Assembly (NCBI RefSeq): GCF_016107705.1
Contig: NZ_JAEHGC010000003.1
Location: forward strand, 1-64,000
Direction: 5' to 3'
Length of the DNA: 64,000 nucleotides
Source of the DNA: Neobacillus cucumis
GTDB lineage: Bacteria; Bacillota; Bacilli; Bacillales_B; DSM-18226
A model generated the notes under the pieces. That model searched no databases. It saw nothing but the letters and a program-made list of their open reading frames with translations, and was not told where the DNA came from. Position 1 is the stretch's first letter. Every line of letters begins with the position of its first letter. The translations under genes were made by a program, and so were the position numbers. Below are positions 30,015-38,785 of the stretch, piece after piece.

Positions 30015-32540
30015 TTGTCGATTAAAAAGAAACTTCCATTAATATTTTGTCTCATTGTATTTATGATCTTAGTTGCGAATAATGCCTTTCATTATATTCG
30101 GTCAAAAAATCAACTACTTGACTATAATGAAAAGGAAATCGCCATGATTACCAAAGAGGTTTCTGTTCAGGTTGAAAATACTAAACAGGGATCAGAATAT
30201 GTGGAAAACATCCTTGCAAGAGAGTTACGAATTGCCTCAATTGCTATAAAAAAAGCACTTCCCCCTCGATACCAGGATGTAACAAATGAACAGCTAAAAG
30301 TACTTGCAAAAGAATTAAGAGTTTCCCATATTACACTTTTAGCCAAGACAAAGGATGACGTAGTAGGAGTCCGCTCCTCTGATCCAAAAGAAATAAATAT
30401 GGGAACAAAGGGTTGGGGCTATTGGTATGATGCCTACCTTCAGCTTTTAGCATTAAAGCCTGTCACTGTAAAAAAAGGTTTAGCTTTGCCCTTCTATTGG
30501 TCCGGACCAATGGAAAAAGCCTCATCCAATCCAGATCACATTGATAAATGGGGCTATTACTACGATGGCTCAACCAATTATATAATTGATCCCTATTTTC
30601 GAGACAATACAGTTCTTGGATATGAAGATCGATTTGGTCCCGGGAAAGTAATTAAGAACTTTACAAAGGAACCCGGTGTTCTGGAAATGTCTGTATTGAA
30701 TCCTAAAAGCTTTGGCAAAAAAGAGGAAGTTGTCCATTTAAACGGTAATTATTATACCCGTATTTCCGCAGAGCCTATTTGGTATGGTTCCTATAAAGAA
30801 TATTCAAATATTGCCGTGGATTCTAAACTAGTAAAAAAGGCGGCAGAAACCAATAAACTCCAATCCTATAAAGACACGATCAAAGACAAATACATCATGA
30901 AAACATTCGTTCCAGTGAAAAGCAAACATGATCAACTCTATGTAATTTGCCTTGTTTATGATTATGGCCTTATCCAGAATGAATTGTTACACGAGCTAAA
31001 AGTTCATATTATGCTCTCCATTGTAATTATGATTGTCGTTTTAATTTTTAGTTTTATTTTTTCCAGGTCCATTACCAAGCCAATTGGTTACATCGTTGAG
31101 CAAGTGAATGAAATTGCCCAAGGTAATTTCGGAAAAAAATTACATCTAAATCGTAAAGATGAGCTTGGATTTCTGACAGAAAACGTGAACGCTTTATCAA
31201 ATCATTTACAACATTATGTAAATGATTTAAACCAGAGTAAAAAACTAATTGAATACCAAGCGTATCACGATCCGCTTACTGGTTTGACCAATCGAAGATA
31301 CTTTCAAGAAAAGCTGCAACCTGTTATTGATCAAGCAAATGAAAAAGGCGAAACCGTATCGGTTTTATTTATTGATTTGGATCGTTTCAAACATGTTAAT
31401 GACTCCTTCGGACATAACAAAGGTGATGAGTTACTGAAAATCGTAGCAAATCGAATCCAAAAATGCCTGCCCGAGGATAATCACATCATTACAAGACAAG
31501 GCGGCGATGAATTTATCATTTTGATGAATAATCTAGATGTGAAGGCTTCAAAAGCAGTTGCAGAGACTATCATTAATACCTTAAAAAAACCATACTCAAT
31601 TGACGGAATTGAACTTTACCTAAGTGCCAGCTGTGGAATCAGTATGTACCCAGAGCACACAAGTAACCTGGACACATTAATCATCTATGCAGATATGGCA
31701 ATGTACTCTGCAAAAAATATGGGCGGCAATCGAGTCGTTATCTATAATGAGCGTATTAGTAAATTAAGTCAGGAACGGCCAAGATTGGAGTCACGGCTAA
31801 GAAAAGCAATCGAGAATCAAAAAATAGATGTTCACTATCAGCCAAAAATGAATGTTAATACCGAAACTATTTACGGTGCAGAAGCATTATTAAGATGGAC
31901 GGATGAAGAATTGGGCTTTGTCTCTCCGGAAGTTTTTATTCCGATTGCAGAGGAAACGGGATTAATTCAACCTTTGTGGGAAATCGTCATGAAGAAAGCA
32001 TGTCACCAAGTAAGTGAATGGAATACGAAATATCATCAGTCATTAAACATTTCAGTAAATTTCTCAGCAAGGCAGTTTCAAGAGCCTTGTAATATGGTGA
32101 AACAGGTAAAGGAAATCTTGCAGGACAGTAAATTAGATCCAAAGAATTTCGAAATCGAAATTACGGAAAGTATTCTTCTTACAAATTCAAAGGAACTTGT
32201 TCAATCGCTGCAATCACTCCAAAACATGGGTATTTCTGTTTCCATTGATGATTTTGGTACAGGGTACTCATCCCTAAGTTATTTAAAAAACTTGCCGATT
32301 AACACGTTAAAAATTGATAAATCTTTTATTCAAAATATTACCGAGAATCTTGCCAATACAGAGATTCCGGAGGCGATTATTAATATGGCCCGAGGGCTTC
32401 ATCTTGATGTAATTGCCGAAGGTGTAGAAACGGATTACCAAAAGGAATTTTTACGATCAAAAGACTGTACTCAGATGCAGGGGTATTTGTTTAGTAAACC
32501 ACTAAGTAAAGAAGCATTCGAGGATTTTCTGAATAACTAG
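30015..32540 (+). CDS. GGDEF-EAL c-di-GMP turnover protein with extracellular sensor
   Basis: Membrane protein of 841 residues. Helices at about 8-24 and 335-356 bracket an extracellular sensor of about 310 residues. A HAMP domain (about 357-410) leads to a GGDEF domain with intact GGDEF near residue 496 and an EAL domain with EALLRW near 622, VNFSARQF, ITES, DDFGTGYSS, KIDKSFI and AEGVE. All key residues for both diguanylate cyclase and phosphodiesterase are present, so either or both activities are possible. Start is TTG at 30015, behind GGAGTG. Single gene, ending in a shared hairpin. The ligand of the sensor is unknown. Confidence 0.9.
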   Translation: MSIKKKLPLIFCLIVFMILVANNAFHYIRSKNQLLDYNEKEIAMITKEVSVQVENTKQGSEYVENILARELRIASIAIKKALPPRYQDVTNEQLKVLAKELRVSHITLLAKTKDDVVGVRSSDPKEINMGTKGWGYWYDAYLQLLALKPVTVKKGLALPFYWSGPMEKASSNPDHIDKWGYYYDGSTNYIIDPYFRDNTVLGYEDRFGPGKVIKNFTKEPGVLEMSVLNPKSFGKKEEVVHLNGNYYTRISAEPIWYGSYKEYSNIAVDSKLVKKAAETNKLQSYKDTIKDKYIMKTFVPVKSKHDQLYVICLVYDYGLIQNELLHELKVHIMLSIVIMIVVLIFSFIFSRSITKPIGYIVEQVNEIAQGNFGKKLHLNRKDELGFLTENVNALSNHLQHYVNDLNQSKKLIEYQAYHDPLTGLTNRRYFQEKLQPVIDQANEKGETVSVLFIDLDRFKHVNDSFGHNKGDELLKIVANRIQKCLPEDNHIITRQGGDEFIILMNNLDVKASKAVAETIINTLKKPYSIDGIELYLSASCGISMYPEHTSNLDTLIIYADMAMYSAKNMGGNRVVIYNERISKLSQERPRLESRLRKAIENQKIDVHYQPKMNVNTETIYGAEALLRWTDEELGFVSPEVFIPIAEETGLIQPLWEIVMKKACHQVSEWNTKYHQSLNISVNFSARQFQEPCNMVKQVKEILQDSKLDPKNFEIEITESILLTNSKELVQSLQSLQNMGISVSIDDFGTGYSSLSYLKNLPINTLKIDKSFIQNITENLANTEIPEAIINMARGLHLDVIAEGVETDYQKEFLRSKDCTQMQGYLFSKPLSKEAFEDFLNN

Positions 32541-32570
32541 AAAAGGGCAGCTAGGCTGCCCTTTTATTTT
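32541..32570. terminator. Bidirectional terminator, GGDEF-EAL gene / thrB
   Basis: Hairpin AAAAGGGCAGC/GCTGCCCTTTT at 32541-32565 followed by ATTTT on the plus strand; the thrB stop codon lies in its right edge. Confidence 0.85.
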
Positions 32571-33478
32571 GCACATTCTAAATTATAAACACTGCTCCCG
32601 GTATCATCGATGTTTAAAAGTTTCACGGACATGGCTGAAAAGGTTTGTTGAAGTGATTCGGCAATTTTTCTGCCTTTCCCTTTTTCTGCAAAACAAAGCA
32701 TTGTTGGGCCTGCGCCACTTAAAGCCACTCCAAAGGCACCATTTGCTTTGGCTGCTACCTCAATCTCAGTATAAAAAGGAATCAGCTGTTTTCGGTATGG
32801 CTGATGGAATAAATCGGAATCCATCATTTTTCCCGCTAGCTCCCAATTTTGACTAAGAAGGGCACCAATTAATACATTTGCGGTAGCAGAGGCTTGAACT
32901 GCCTCCGAATAAGGAAGCACTTCCGGTAAAACTCCACGCGAATCCACTGTTAATAATTCCTCATTTGGAATAACAGCGATCATCTCAAACGCCAGATTGG
33001 GAAATGACACAAGGTCCACTTCATTATGGTGATAGCATCCCACAACCAATCCCCCATATAGCGATGCTCCAACATTATCTGGATGCCCCTCCATCTCAGT
33101 TGCAAGCAATAGCTTCTCACGGGAACTCAACCCAAGATTTCCAACAAAGTCAGCTAATTCAATCGCTGCAACAATCGCCGAAGCACTTGAACCAAGTCCA
33201 CGGGCTAATGGAATTTCACTATTAATTTTCACTTTACATGGCGTCAGGGTCTTTCCATATTTCAAAGCAACCTTAAGAGCCACTTGACACATGAAATTCT
33301 CCTCATTATTGGGGAATTGACTTAATTCCTCAGTTTCCGCAATAAATTCCCAATGATTACTTTGTTCTACTTCTAACGTTAAATATAAATCGACAGCAAT
33401 TCCAATGGAATCAAATCCTGGACCCAAGTTGGCAGAACTTGCTGGAACTTTGATTTGTACTCTGTTATCGAGGGTCAT
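32564..33478 (-). CDS. thrB: Homoserine kinase
   Basis: GHMP kinase of 304 residues that phosphorylates homoserine for threonine synthesis. Visible are the substrate-side segment VKVPASSANLGPGFDSIGIA-like start (PASSANLGPGFDS), the ATP loop PLARGLGSSASA (about residues 90-101) and GAFGVALSGAGPTM near the C-terminus. Length is normal. It follows hom after 21 bases; threonine synthase, which lies between or beside these two in most Bacillus operons, is absent. Confidence 0.95.
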   Translation of the reverse strand: MTLDNRVQIKVPASSANLGPGFDSIGIAVDLYLTLEVEQSNHWEFIAETEELSQFPNNEENFMCQVALKVALKYGKTLTPCKVKINSEIPLARGLGSSASAIVAAIELADFVGNLGLSSREKLLLATEMEGHPDNVGASLYGGLVVGCYHHNEVDLVSFPNLAFEMIAVIPNEELLTVDSRGVLPEVLPYSEAVQASATANVLIGALLSQNWELAGKMMDSDLFHQPYRKQLIPFYTEIEVAAKANGAFGVALSGAGPTMLCFAEKGKGRKIAESLQQTFSAMSVKLLNIDDTGSSVYNLECAK

Positions 33479-33499
33479 CCACAGACAGCTCCTTAATCT

Positions 33500-34789
33500 C
33501 TATTTTCTAACCACTTTATACGAACTCTTAACTTCCTTAACTGCGGATAAATCCTTTAACTCTACTAAAATATCCTCAATATCGGTTAAAGAAGCCTGAT
33601 GCGTTACTAAAACAATTTCTGCGATTTCATTTTTTGTTACCGGCATCTGAAGGATTTTTTCAAAACTAACACCATATTTAGCAAAAATGGAGGTAATCTC
33701 AGCAAATACGCCAACTTCGTCCTGCACATGAATACGTAGGAAGTATTTCGAATACTTTTCCGAGTCATCCTTCAGTCGTTTCGGATATTGTGGTGCCACC
33801 GCACTTCTTCCGTTAACACCAAGTCTTAAGTTTTTAATTACACCCACTAAATCGGAAACAACCGCTGTTGCTGTTGGCAAGCTTCCTGCCCCAGGTCCGT
33901 AGAACATCGTCTCACCGACAGCCTCTCCGTAAACATATACCGCATTGTACTCATTTTGCACAGATGCAAGCGGATGATTATTAGATAAAAAGGTTGGCTG
34001 AACGCTCACTTCTACTTTTTCACCCTCGCGATGAGCATTCCCAATTAGTTTCATTGTATAGCCCATCTGCTTACCATACCGCAGATCTTCTTCAGTAATT
34101 TGAGTAATTCCGCTGACTTTTACATCCTCAAGGTCAATATGCATAGAGAAACCTAATGTTGCAAGGATGGTCATTTTACGTGCAGCATCTAATCCTTCAA
34201 CATCTGAAGTTGGATCTGCTTCCGCAAATCCAAGCTCTTGGGCTTCTTTTAAGACATCTTCATAGGCAAGTCCTTCAGAGCTCATTTTTGTTAAAATAAA
34301 ATTGGTTGTACCATTAACAATCCCCATTAATTGAGTAATTCGGTCGGAAGCAAGCCCGTCAACTAAACCTCTTAAAATTGGGATTCCCCCTGCAACACTG
34401 GCTTCGTAAAACAAATCGCAGCCATTTTCCGAGGCTAGCTTTAATAATTCAGAACCGTGAAGAGCCATCAAATCTTTATTTGCAGTGACTACATGCTTGC
34501 CACTCTGAAGTGCACTTTGCAAATATTTTTTCGTTTCTTCTACTCCACCCATTACCTCAATTACCACATTGATTTCCGGGTCTTGAAGGATATCGTCAGG
34601 GTTATTTGTTAAAACTTGCGTATTGATCTCAGCAGACCTCGTTTTATGTAAGTCGTTTACAAGTATTTTTTTTATTTCAACAGGACATCCAACCTGATGC
34701 ATTAATTTATCTTGATGATTTTTGATGATTTGTACCACACCAGATCCCACTGTTCCTAAACCTAATAATCCAATTGAGATAGCTTTCAT
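33500..34789 (-). CDS. hom: Homoserine dehydrogenase
   Basis: Homoserine dehydrogenase of about 429 residues, reducing aspartate semialdehyde to homoserine. NAD(P) motif GLGTVGSG near residue 9, catalytic-domain segments GGIPILRGLVDGLASDRI and GLDAARKM, and a C-terminal ACT domain (about 350-425) for threonine feedback. Start at ATG 34789 behind GGGAGGGAAAAGTA; a frame to 34813 would begin without a site. First gene of a hom-thrB operon. Confidence 0.95.
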   Translation of the reverse strand: MKAISIGLLGLGTVGSGVVQIIKNHQDKLMHQVGCPVEIKKILVNDLHKTRSAEINTQVLTNNPDDILQDPEINVVIEVMGGVEETKKYLQSALQSGKHVVTANKDLMALHGSELLKLASENGCDLFYEASVAGGIPILRGLVDGLASDRITQLMGIVNGTTNFILTKMSSEGLAYEDVLKEAQELGFAEADPTSDVEGLDAARKMTILATLGFSMHIDLEDVKVSGITQITEEDLRYGKQMGYTMKLIGNAHREGEKVEVSVQPTFLSNNHPLASVQNEYNAVYVYGEAVGETMFYGPGAGSLPTATAVVSDLVGVIKNLRLGVNGRSAVAPQYPKRLKDDSEKYSKYFLRIHVQDEVGVFAEITSIFAKYGVSFEKILQMPVTKNEIAEIVLVTHQASLTDIEDILVELKDLSAVKEVKSSYKVVRK

Positions 34790-34979
34790 TACTTTTCCCT
34801 CCCAGGAGTCCACCCTAAATGCACAAATGTATTTTTATAGTAGACATTATATAATTCTCTAACTCTTTTTACAATAGATGTATTCTGTTTAAATATAATT
34901 TTAATCGCTCTCCGCCTTATCACACAAGGCCGTAGAACTTTTGAGAAAAAAATTTAATAAGATTATTCAGAAAATATTT

Positions 34980-35302
34980 TCATTAACCCTTTACAATTCT
35001 AAACGTATGGATGTAGAATATTCAATAAATTCATACAAAAAAATGCATTCAATTGAAAATAGTGATGATGAAGACGGTATTAATAAGGGACTTCAGAGAG
35101 CCGGTGGCTGCTGTGAACCGGTGTCCTTACTTAACATACCCAGCACTTCTGAACTGGCACGCCGAAATAGTATGTAGGCCTGCCCGGTAAAAACCGTTAA
35201 CATGTTGAGGCTGTATGAAATCTATGCAGCAAAAGAGGGTGGCACCACGGTTGATCACGTCCCTCATAACACGACACAACTGTCTGTTATGAGGGATTTT
35301 TT
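34980..35302 (+). promoter_or_regulatory. T-box riboswitch of serA
   Basis: The leader has a T-box stem I with the AGAGAGCCGG distal element (near 35094), a candidate serine specifier AGC at 35142-35144 just ahead of the K-turn TGAAC, and the conserved T-box sequence AGGGTGGCACCACGG (35236-35250). A terminator hairpin CCCTCATAACA/TGTTATGAGGG (35261-35271 with 35285-35295) and T run follow. Uncharged tRNA-Ser would bind and stabilise the antiterminator, so serA is made when serine is short. T-box identity is firm; the specifier codon is my best reading. Confidence 0.92.
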
Positions 35303-35323
35303 ATTTTAAACTGGGAGGAATGA

Positions 35324-36973
35324 ATGGAAATGTATAAAGTACTGGTTACCGATGGAATTAGCGATACAGGCTTAAAGGCATTATTTGATCATCCCCATTT
35401 TATTGTGGACAGACAGCCAACACTGCCAACGGAAGAATTAAAAAAGATTATTGGTATGTATGATGCCTTGATTGTCCGCAGTCAAACAAAGGTTGCCGAA
35501 GAATTGCTTCAAGAAGCTAGCGGGCTACGGGTTATAGCAAGGGCAGGTGTCGGTGTAGATAATATCGATGTGAATGCCGCCACCCGCAAAGGGATTATTG
35601 TTATTAACGCACCAGGCGCCAATACCATTGCCGCTACAGAACATACCTTAGCGATGATGCTTTCTTTAGCAAGAAAAATCCCTCAGGCTCACAAGAAAAC
35701 ATCTTCCGGTGAATGGGATCGCAACTCGTTTAAAGGGGTTGAATTGTATAAGAAAACCCTTGGTGTAATCGGAATGGGTAAAATCGGAGCAGAAGTGGCA
35801 AAACGGGCTAAAAGCTTTGGAATGAACATTTTGGGTTTTGATCCCTATTTAACTGATGATCGAGCGAAAAAATTAGGGATTACGAAAGCCAGCCTTGACC
35901 TAATTGCTAGGGAATCAGATTTTATTACTATTCATACACCACTGACAAATGATACAAAAGGACTTATCAATGAGAAATATTTACAAAAAACCAAAAAAGG
36001 CGTCCGCTTGATCAATTGCGCCCGCGGAGGAATTATTGATGAAAAGGCTCTGGTCCGTGCGGTTCAATCCGGTCATGTGGCGGGAGCGGCACTGGATGTT
36101 TTTGAAAAAGAACCAGTGGCAGACCCTGAATTATTGCAAAATCCAAATATTATCGTGACACCGCATTTAGGAGCTTCTACAGTAGAAGCACAGGAAAAGG
36201 TTGCTCAAGAGGTCAGCGCTGAAATCATTGAAATTTTTGAATCGCAGTCGATCCATCATGCCGTAAACATGCCGCAAATGTCAGGGGAAACTCAGGCAAA
36301 AATGCAGCCATATTTAGCGCTTGGGGATCAAATTGGCCAGCTTGTTGTTCAATTATTAAAAAAAGCTCCTGCTAAAATTGAAATCAATTATTACGGGGAC
36401 CTAATTGAAGAAGATACAGAATTATTAAATCGTATCATGATAAAAGGAATTCTTTCCTATCATTTAAGCGATTCTGTCAATCTAATTAATGCCCTGCACC
36501 TTCTAAAGGAACAAGGTGTTTCCTATAATGTGCAAAAAAATGCTACTAATAAAGGGTTCGCGAATTATATGGAGCTGACCATTTCTCAAGGTGATGAAAC
36601 GGCTAAAATTGGTGCAACGGTCCTAAATGGCTACGGTGCAAGGATTGTGAAGATTAACCAATATCGGATTGATGTGAAGCCGGAGGAACATCTATTATAT
36701 ATTAAACATAAGGACGTTCCTGGTATGATTGGTAAAGTAGGTTCTCTCCTGGGCGACTATGAAATTAATATCGGCACGATGCAGGTAGGTAGAGCTGCCG
36801 TTGGAGGCGAGGCCATCATGGTCCTAACCCTTGATAAAACCCTGAATACTAATGTTCTGCAAGCCTTGAACCTAACCGTGGGCATTGAAGAGGTGCAATT
36901 GCTAGAGTTAGAGAATTTCGTTCCATCTGAACCAGGGCAGGTAGACCCGCAGAAAGTGGAAAGCTTATTGTAA
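35324..36973 (+). CDS. serA: D-3-phosphoglycerate dehydrogenase
   Basis: First enzyme of serine synthesis, oxidising 3-phosphoglycerate with NAD. Residues 1-320 form the D-2-hydroxyacid dehydrogenase unit with NAD motif GMGKIGAEVA, catalytic Arg in NCARGG and His in PHLGAST. An intervening ASB domain (about 325-445) and a C-terminal ACT domain (about 453-525) follow. The protein has 549 residues, about 24 more than B. subtilis SerA, because a Pro/Glu-rich tail (NFVPSEPGQVDPQKVESLL) extends past ACT. ATG 35324 behind GGGAGGAATGA. Controlled by the T-box ahead. Confidence 0.96.
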   Translation: MEMYKVLVTDGISDTGLKALFDHPHFIVDRQPTLPTEELKKIIGMYDALIVRSQTKVAEELLQEASGLRVIARAGVGVDNIDVNAATRKGIIVINAPGANTIAATEHTLAMMLSLARKIPQAHKKTSSGEWDRNSFKGVELYKKTLGVIGMGKIGAEVAKRAKSFGMNILGFDPYLTDDRAKKLGITKASLDLIARESDFITIHTPLTNDTKGLINEKYLQKTKKGVRLINCARGGIIDEKALVRAVQSGHVAGAALDVFEKEPVADPELLQNPNIIVTPHLGASTVEAQEKVAQEVSAEIIEIFESQSIHHAVNMPQMSGETQAKMQPYLALGDQIGQLVVQLLKKAPAKIEINYYGDLIEEDTELLNRIMIKGILSYHLSDSVNLINALHLLKEQGVSYNVQKNATNKGFANYMELTISQGDETAKIGATVLNGYGARIVKINQYRIDVKPEEHLLYIKHKDVPGMIGKVGSLLGDYEINIGTMQVGRAAVGGEAIMVLTLDKTLNTNVLQALNLTVGIEEVQLLELENFVPSEPGQVDPQKVESLL

Positions 36974-36982
36974 TATTAGAAT

Positions 36983-37010
36983 AGGGATGGCATAGCTGCC
37001 ATCCCTTTTT
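36983..37010 (+). terminator. Terminator after serA
   Basis: Ten-base-pair stem AGGGATGGCA/TGCCATCCCT (36983-36992 with 36997-37006) and T run. Confidence 0.88.
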
Positions 37011-37011
37011 A

Positions 37012-38139
37012 TTATAATATACTCCTTACATCCAGCACCGAATCTAAAATATAATCCGCCTCATGCTTTTCAAATTCACTTCTGGCATCTTTTCCAGATA
37101 ATCCGGTTAAAACGGCAGCGAATTTGCATCCGATGGTTCTTGCCGCTAAAAGATCTGCTAACGAATCTCCAACAACTAAGAGCTCTTCCCCGTTTTCAAG
37201 TGGCAGCGGGGTATTTAAATAATCGATTAGAGAAGCCCCTTTCCCCTGTTCACCCAATATATAGGTGTATGGATGCGGCTTAGACAAGGACCCTTCTTGA
37301 GGGAACTCCTTCTCCGCAATTAACACGTCATCAGCTGTAACAATATGCTTTTCATCAAAGGATTTTAGCCAATCTAAATGCTGAAAAGGCAATATCGTTT
37401 CTAGCGCAGGCCTGCCAGTCCCAATTCCAATCTTGTATCCAGAATTTTTTAGGAAACTGAAAAACTCGGCAATATCCTCTTTTGGTGCCAACGTTGTTTC
37501 ATTTGCTAAAAATCCTTCTTTACCTAGCTGAACGGATGGTCTCCCCGTAGATTCTAATACATTTTCATCACCAACGTACCATTCCTGGGATACATGTTCA
37601 CAAACGGACCAAAGCGTCCGGTCCTTATCAAATATAGACGTTTCGATCCCTAGCTTTTCTTTTGCTAGTACATTTAGGTAACCTAAAAGCTCTTGTTTAA
37701 CGGCATGTGAGCGTTCAAACTCTTCAATAAATAAAGGGAAATTCATTTGAACCTGGTATTGGCTTAAAACCTGTCCCATTTCTATTAAAGCATCCCTTGA
37801 AATTGGGGCTTTGAGCCACTGATTAATTTTTTCACGTTCACTATCGATAATTTGTTCAAACAGATGAATGAGCTGGCAGCAAAAGGTTAAATAAATCATA
37901 TCCCAGTTTGCATTTAGACCTCGTGATTTTTGAAGCTTTAATACTTGATCATTCTCAAACACCTGTGTGCGAATATGTTGAATCTCAGATTCAGTATAGC
38001 TTGTTTTAAACAACTCAGGTGCTAAAGCTAAATAATTTTTGCTGATTAACAGTTCCCAAACCGTCAGTGCTGAGGCATCAAAATAATGCTCCTCGCTTAA
38101 TAGAACCCCATCGACATCAAAAAGAATTGTTTTTACCAT
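37012..38139 (-). CDS. HAD superfamily hydrolase
   Basis: Haloacid-dehalogenase-type hydrolase of 375 residues, longer than typical. Motif I is FDVDGVLL (residues 7-14), motif II is the Thr/Gly segment IGIGTGRP near 245, and motif IV is VVGDSLADLLAARTIGC near 327, so the phosphohydrolase site is complete. A large helical cap of about 200 residues separates motif I from II. The final segment TGLSGKDARSEFEKHEADYILDSV is as in phosphoglycolate-phosphatase-like members. Alone on its strand, with the start ATG behind AGGGACAG. Substrate unknown. Confidence 0.82.
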   Translation of the reverse strand: MVKTILFDVDGVLLSEEHYFDASALTVWELLISKNYLALAPELFKTSYTESEIQHIRTQVFENDQVLKLQKSRGLNANWDMIYLTFCCQLIHLFEQIIDSEREKINQWLKAPISRDALIEMGQVLSQYQVQMNFPLFIEEFERSHAVKQELLGYLNVLAKEKLGIETSIFDKDRTLWSVCEHVSQEWYVGDENVLESTGRPSVQLGKEGFLANETTLAPKEDIAEFFSFLKNSGYKIGIGTGRPALETILPFQHLDWLKSFDEKHIVTADDVLIAEKEFPQEGSLSKPHPYTYILGEQGKGASLIDYLNTPLPLENGEELLVVGDSLADLLAARTIGCKFAAVLTGLSGKDARSEFEKHEADYILDSVLDVRSIL

Positions 38140-38206
38140 TTACTGTCCCTCTTCTTCCTCTGCTTTTACCCTTTATCGTACCACAGCAGTCCATATTTTT
38201 TAAAGC

Positions 38207-38240
38207 AAAAAAAAGCCATGTGCTAAATTAAGCAGCATGG
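38207..38240 (-). terminator. Terminator after the DUF3870 gene
   Basis: On the minus strand a stem built from CCATGCTGCT and AGCACATGG (one mismatch), followed by a run of eight T. Confidence 0.75.
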
Positions 38241-38251
38241 ACTTTGCCCAT

Positions 38252-38581
38252 TTAAATAGGCAATGAGTTATCATGACTAATATATTGATTATACAAATCT
38301 TTAATAGCAGCAATTAACGCATTTGCAGCTTTTCCGCGATAATCATTCTTGAAAATCTCAACTATTTCCTCAATTCCGTCCTGAAGACTATGCCCTTTTA
38401 ATATTTGCTGGACATAATGCCTGCCATGTTCTGTAGCTAGCGTACAGGAGGCTTCAATAATCACTCCGTATTTTTTATCGATTTCCACCGTGATCGTTAA
38501 AGATTCAAACACATTTTGTGCCGCCATTCCTTGAGGCAAACGAGAGTGCCCTGCTAAAAAATAAGTATTTAAGCCCGCCAT
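38252..38581 (-). CDS. DUF3870 domain protein
   Basis: Protein of about 109 residues resembling DUF3870. Seen: NTYFLAGHSRLPQGMAAQNVFESLTITVEID near the start and a segment ASCTLATEHGRHYVQQILKG, both conserved in this family of unknown function. The start is uncertain: I chose ATG 38581 (MAGLNTYF) with GGGTG nearby; ATG 38593 or TTG 38626 would add residues. It lies just downstream of the GABA operon terminator, in the same direction, but has no visible link to it. Confidence 0.65.
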   Translation of the reverse strand: MAGLNTYFLAGHSRLPQGMAAQNVFESLTITVEIDKKYGVIIEASCTLATEHGRHYVQQILKGHSLQDGIEEIVEIFKNDYRGKAANALIAAIKDLYNQYISHDNSLPI

Positions 38582-38655
38582 AATTTCACCCATCTCTAAA
38601 ATATCTTTTCCTATTATATTAAACAAAACTTCGTCATTTTCCTCCTAAATTCGAT

Positions 38656-38710
38656 AAAAAAAGCCAACAAAACAATCAATGACAAAATCATCACTGAAGG
38701 TTTTACTGGC
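38656..38710 (-). terminator. Terminator of the putrescine/GABA operon
   Basis: Minus-strand stem GCCAGTAAAAC/GTTTTGTTGGC (G-U pairs in the middle) with a T run. The loop is long, about 26 bases. Confidence 0.7.
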
Positions 38711-38785
38711 TTTTATTTGGAGTCCTTTGAAAAGGAGGTTTAAATAAATTAGGCAGTTCCTATAAAATATTAAACTATAATAAAC

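Noticed and set aside
34941..35177. Open frame of 78 codons ahead of serA
   Set aside because: It lies in the T-box leader; the conserved RNA elements explain the sequence.
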